Assembly: GCA_964020975.1 (NCBI GenBank)
Contig: OZ026624.1
Coordinates: 65,591,108 to 65,655,107 of the forward strand
DNA from: Hermodice carunculata
Taxonomy: Eukaryota; Annelida; Polychaeta; Eunicida; Amphinomidae
Length of the DNA stretch: 64,000 nt
Direction: 5' to 3'
The translations under genes were made by a program, and so were the position numbers. Below, one piece after another: positions 62,701 to 64,000 of this stretch (its first letter is position 1; each line of letters opens with the position of its first letter). The notes below the pieces were generated by a model. That model had not been told where the DNA came from and ran no database searches. It saw nothing but the letters and a program-made list of their open reading frames with translations.

Positions 62701-63603
62701 AATGTGCCATGAAAGTGTATCACGTGGAAGTTTGATATTGCATAATGTGAATTACCTTGAACTACTTTCTCAAGGTCACAGAAGGATTGCATTTCAGGAA
62801 ATTTATTAGTGGTAATGGACATCTGATTATATGCCAGCAGAGCTTCAGACCCATGAGTCTCTTGTTAACATATTATGGCTAGGATTTCTGTCTCACTTTG
62901 TTAAAAAAATGGAAAAAAATCTATTTGATATTATAGTAATCTGTCCTCTAATAAGGCCCCTCTTAACAAAGGCCACCCCTGCAATAAGGCCACTATCTTC
63001 ATGCAGAAAGTTTCTACTTCTAATGTCCTGCACTAAGAATGTACACACTTGTGGTGCGGCCATTTTCTTAGTGCAACAGAGGTTGCCTTATAGAGTGGGT
63101 TCACTGTATGAAAATGGAGTCAGATTATATGGAAGGTGTGCAGGCATTCTCTTACATAAAAACGTTTTAGTCCCTGACAGAGGGCTTTAATCCTTCACAT
63201 GCAACCTCGTGTGAACTGAAGAAGTATAATCTTTTTACTCCTAGAAAATGAAAGCGACAAGATGGGGAACCAGGACACATCAGCTGGTAGAGGTCAAGCA
63301 GACAGAACAATGACTCAAGGTCAAGGTCACAAGGACAAGGAACTATCAAAACAGAAACGCCAGAAAGTAAAAGCTGACATAAAGAACAAGGAAAAGACAG
63401 ATACAAAGGATGTGCCAAATCATCGGAAAACTAAAGGAGACAAGGTCAAGGCCACCAAAGTCAACAAGAAAGGTCAAGGACAGAAGAAAAACATTGCTAA
63501 GAAAGGGACAAAGGGTGTCCCCTGTGGTGGCACAGCAGCGAACCCATGCTGGGAACAGACATTCCACTCATCCCGCACTCTCAACAGGAGGAGTCTCTCA
63601 TTG
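53368..63603 (+). CDS. MBTPS1: Membrane-bound transcription factor site-1 protease, 5' part (continues past right edge)
   Basis: Site-1 protease (SKI-1) is a Golgi subtilase that cuts SREBP and ATF6. Exons seen are 53368-53578, 58063-58214, 61631-61736 and 63245-63603, about 276 residues. They cover the signal peptide and prodomain; the catalytic domain lies beyond the window. Conserved blocks include a STVEN/EYIVAF junction (family STVVEYEYIVAF), YYTIKARRNFI, SWKIMPRHN, LPSDFDVIK, DHPNVKRVTP and RTLKY. The autoprocessing segment RKVFRSLK of mammals reads KKVTRTLK here, keeping R-x-L-K. After it a lysine-rich insertion of about 75 residues is followed by family-like VPCGGT, CWEQTFHSSRTL and RRSLSL. 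An upstream in-frame ATG at 53329 would add 13 residues. I prefer 53368, which gives the better signal peptide and an A at -3. Confidence 0.92.
54830..56015 (+). repeat. Dispersed satellite-like repeat block in MBTPS1 intron 1
   Basis: Shares ACCAAGTTTGGAGTGAATGT, CCCCATTGACTTG, GTGCAATTTCAAAACAG and the ending CCTCAGCTGACTGACAAGTC with 3640-5470. A TACCAGTATACCGTGATAC-type stretch near 55470-55830 is a separate short repeat inside it; GTATCATGATAC words also recur near 59420. Confidence 0.65.
56016..58062. other. Intron 1 remainder; no other exon recognised
   Basis: Contains an A-run at 57149-57167 and short open frames without splice support. No nested gene was seen. Confidence 0.4.
58063..58214 (+). 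CDS. MBTPS1: MBTPS1 exon 2: prodomain core
   Basis: Acceptor GATTATTTGCAG and donor AAG|GTGAGT. It encodes EYIVAFHNYYTIKARR through PSDFDVIK, the most conserved part of the prodomain, with no gaps against the mammalian protein except minor substitutions. The exon enters in phase 1 and leaves in phase 0. Confidence 0.93.
58237..58300 (+). repeat. TTAACCCTTT-type element end in intron 2
   Basis: TTAACCCTTTCACCC is followed by GGTCAAATGTCATCATC, as at 52127 and at the left window edge. Confidence 0.5.
59600..59780. repeat. Dispersed repeat copy followed by (AAT)n microsatellite
   Basis: GGTCAACAGCTTTCATTGG, then GGGCGATAGCACCCAAGG, matches the family at 8678 and 52241. The (AAT)n tract follows at 59706-59780. 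Confidence 0.7.
60477..60824. repeat. Near-perfect 174-bp tandem duplication in MBTPS1 intron 2
   Basis: Unit 1 (60477-60650) and unit 2 (60651-60824) are nearly identical. They differ mainly in the T/C-rich tract, and share GACTTAGAGCTGCTTTGAAG and ACCTCAAAACATGGTCAGAA. The high identity implies a recent event. Confidence 0.95.
61631..61736 (+). CDS. MBTPS1: MBTPS1 exon 3: end of inhibitory prodomain and autoprocessing segment
   Basis: Acceptor ATTTTTGTAG and donor G|GTAGGT. It encodes 35 codons plus one base with LRDHPNVKRVTPHKK and TRTLKY, matching the family's LEDHPNIKRVTPQRK and RSLKY. In mammals this is where the enzyme first cuts itself. R-x-L-K is kept, while the preceding R-K-V-F is K-K-V-T. 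Confidence 0.92.
62935..63110. mobile_element. Small MITE-like element in intron 3
   Basis: CCTCTAATAAGGCCCCTC at the left and TGCCTTATAGAGTGGG at the right are opposed copies of a TATAAGGC phrase. The right end reads TTCACTGTA, the reverse of TACAGTGAA, a common end of small invertebrate DNA elements. Confidence 0.45.
63245..63603 (+). CDS. MBTPS1: MBTPS1 exon 4: lysine-rich insertion and lead-in to the mature enzyme
   Basis: Acceptor TTTTTACTCCTAG and donor TTG|GTTAGT. The exon opens with ENESDK (family AESDP), runs through about 75 residues of K/Q/D/G-rich sequence such as GHKDKELSKQKRQK, and returns to family-like VPCGGT, SSRTL and RRSLSL. The insertion is in frame and free of stops. TCAAGGTCAAGGTCA at about 63315, inside the exon, also contains ERR/SF-1-like half-sites, possibly by chance. 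Confidence 0.88.
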
Positions 63604-64000
63604 GTTAGTTGAAGATTCTTTTCAAACCATGCCACATTCACTTAAATTATGTCAAATTTCTCAATGTTTGTAAAGCATCTGTAATACAGTGAAACATGCA
63701 TTGAGAGGCATCCTGTAACACTGCAGGTCAACATGTTGTCAAGACGGGCAGCTTTTTATGACCAGATAGAGATTTGGTAATTTTGATAAGATTTCGTAGT
63801 GGAACCTGTACAGCGCATATTTCAAAACAAGTCTTTACGGGTTGTGCACTATTGCCCCACACCATGGTACCTAACATTATGTAATGTTTTCTGATATTGG
63901 TAGAGCACAAAAAAAAAAAAGAAAGATTGGGGTAATGCTAAATTTGAAATATTTAAGAAAGTATATGTGTGAAATATGGTGCTGAAATAACATGTGTTAC
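63604..64000. other. MBTPS1: MBTPS1 intron 4, 5' part
   Basis: Intronic sequence to the window edge. TACAGTGAAACATGCATTGAG near 63685 resembles a TACAGTGAAAC-type MITE end. Confidence 0.5.

Overview
The window is eukaryotic, non-coding-rich DNA from an animal. It has introns with GT/AG borders, long (AT)n, (AC)n, (AAT)n and (TTTC)n microsatellites, LINEs, a tyrosine-recombinase retroelement, tRNA-derived repeats and foldback elements. This repeat mix, together with a site-1 protease gene, suits a marine invertebrate. A lancelet or another deuterostome is my best guess, but the species cannot be fixed from the sequence. Two runs of exactly 200 N (6501-6700 and 49701-49900) are scaffold joins, so the middle piece is exactly 43,000 bp and its order and orientation are less certain than its content. 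Layout: 1-6500 holds an (AT)n-bearing tandem repeat, the last exon of a small secreted-peptide gene (408-438), a tRNA-derived repeat and a block of a dispersed satellite-like repeat. 6701-19400 holds a MITE between two (TA)n tracts, a frameshifted THAP-domain gene (9067-9407), a four-exon gene for a cysteine-rich secreted peptide (10756-12484), and a LINE that lost its reverse transcriptase by an in-frame internal deletion and sits inside a minisatellite. 20250-27560 holds an old, broken DIRS/Ngaro-like element on the minus strand, interrupted by a younger plus-strand LINE with an 805-residue open frame. 28500-37000 is repeats: a 207-bp dispersed repeat, a run of hairpins whose stems show paired changes between tandem units, a 145-bp tandem array and tRNA-derived repeats. 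37357-39795 is a second cysteine-rich secreted-peptide gene, followed by a segmental duplication of its 3' half (to 45830) that carries a decayed last exon. 49900-53000 holds a long foldback palindrome and two weak exon candidates. 53368-63603 holds the first four coding exons of a clear host gene, membrane-bound transcription factor site-1 protease (MBTPS1), which runs off the right edge. The main biological points are two. First, a plus-strand cluster of two intact-looking genes and two remnants encodes small, basic, secreted six-cysteine peptides that I do not recognise; the exons have equal phases and lengths and the 3' ends are shared. Second, the MBTPS1 homologue carries a lysine-rich insertion of about 75 residues in its prodomain, just after the conserved autoprocessing segment. 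No bacterial features, CRISPR arrays, rRNA genes or convincing functional tRNA genes were seen.
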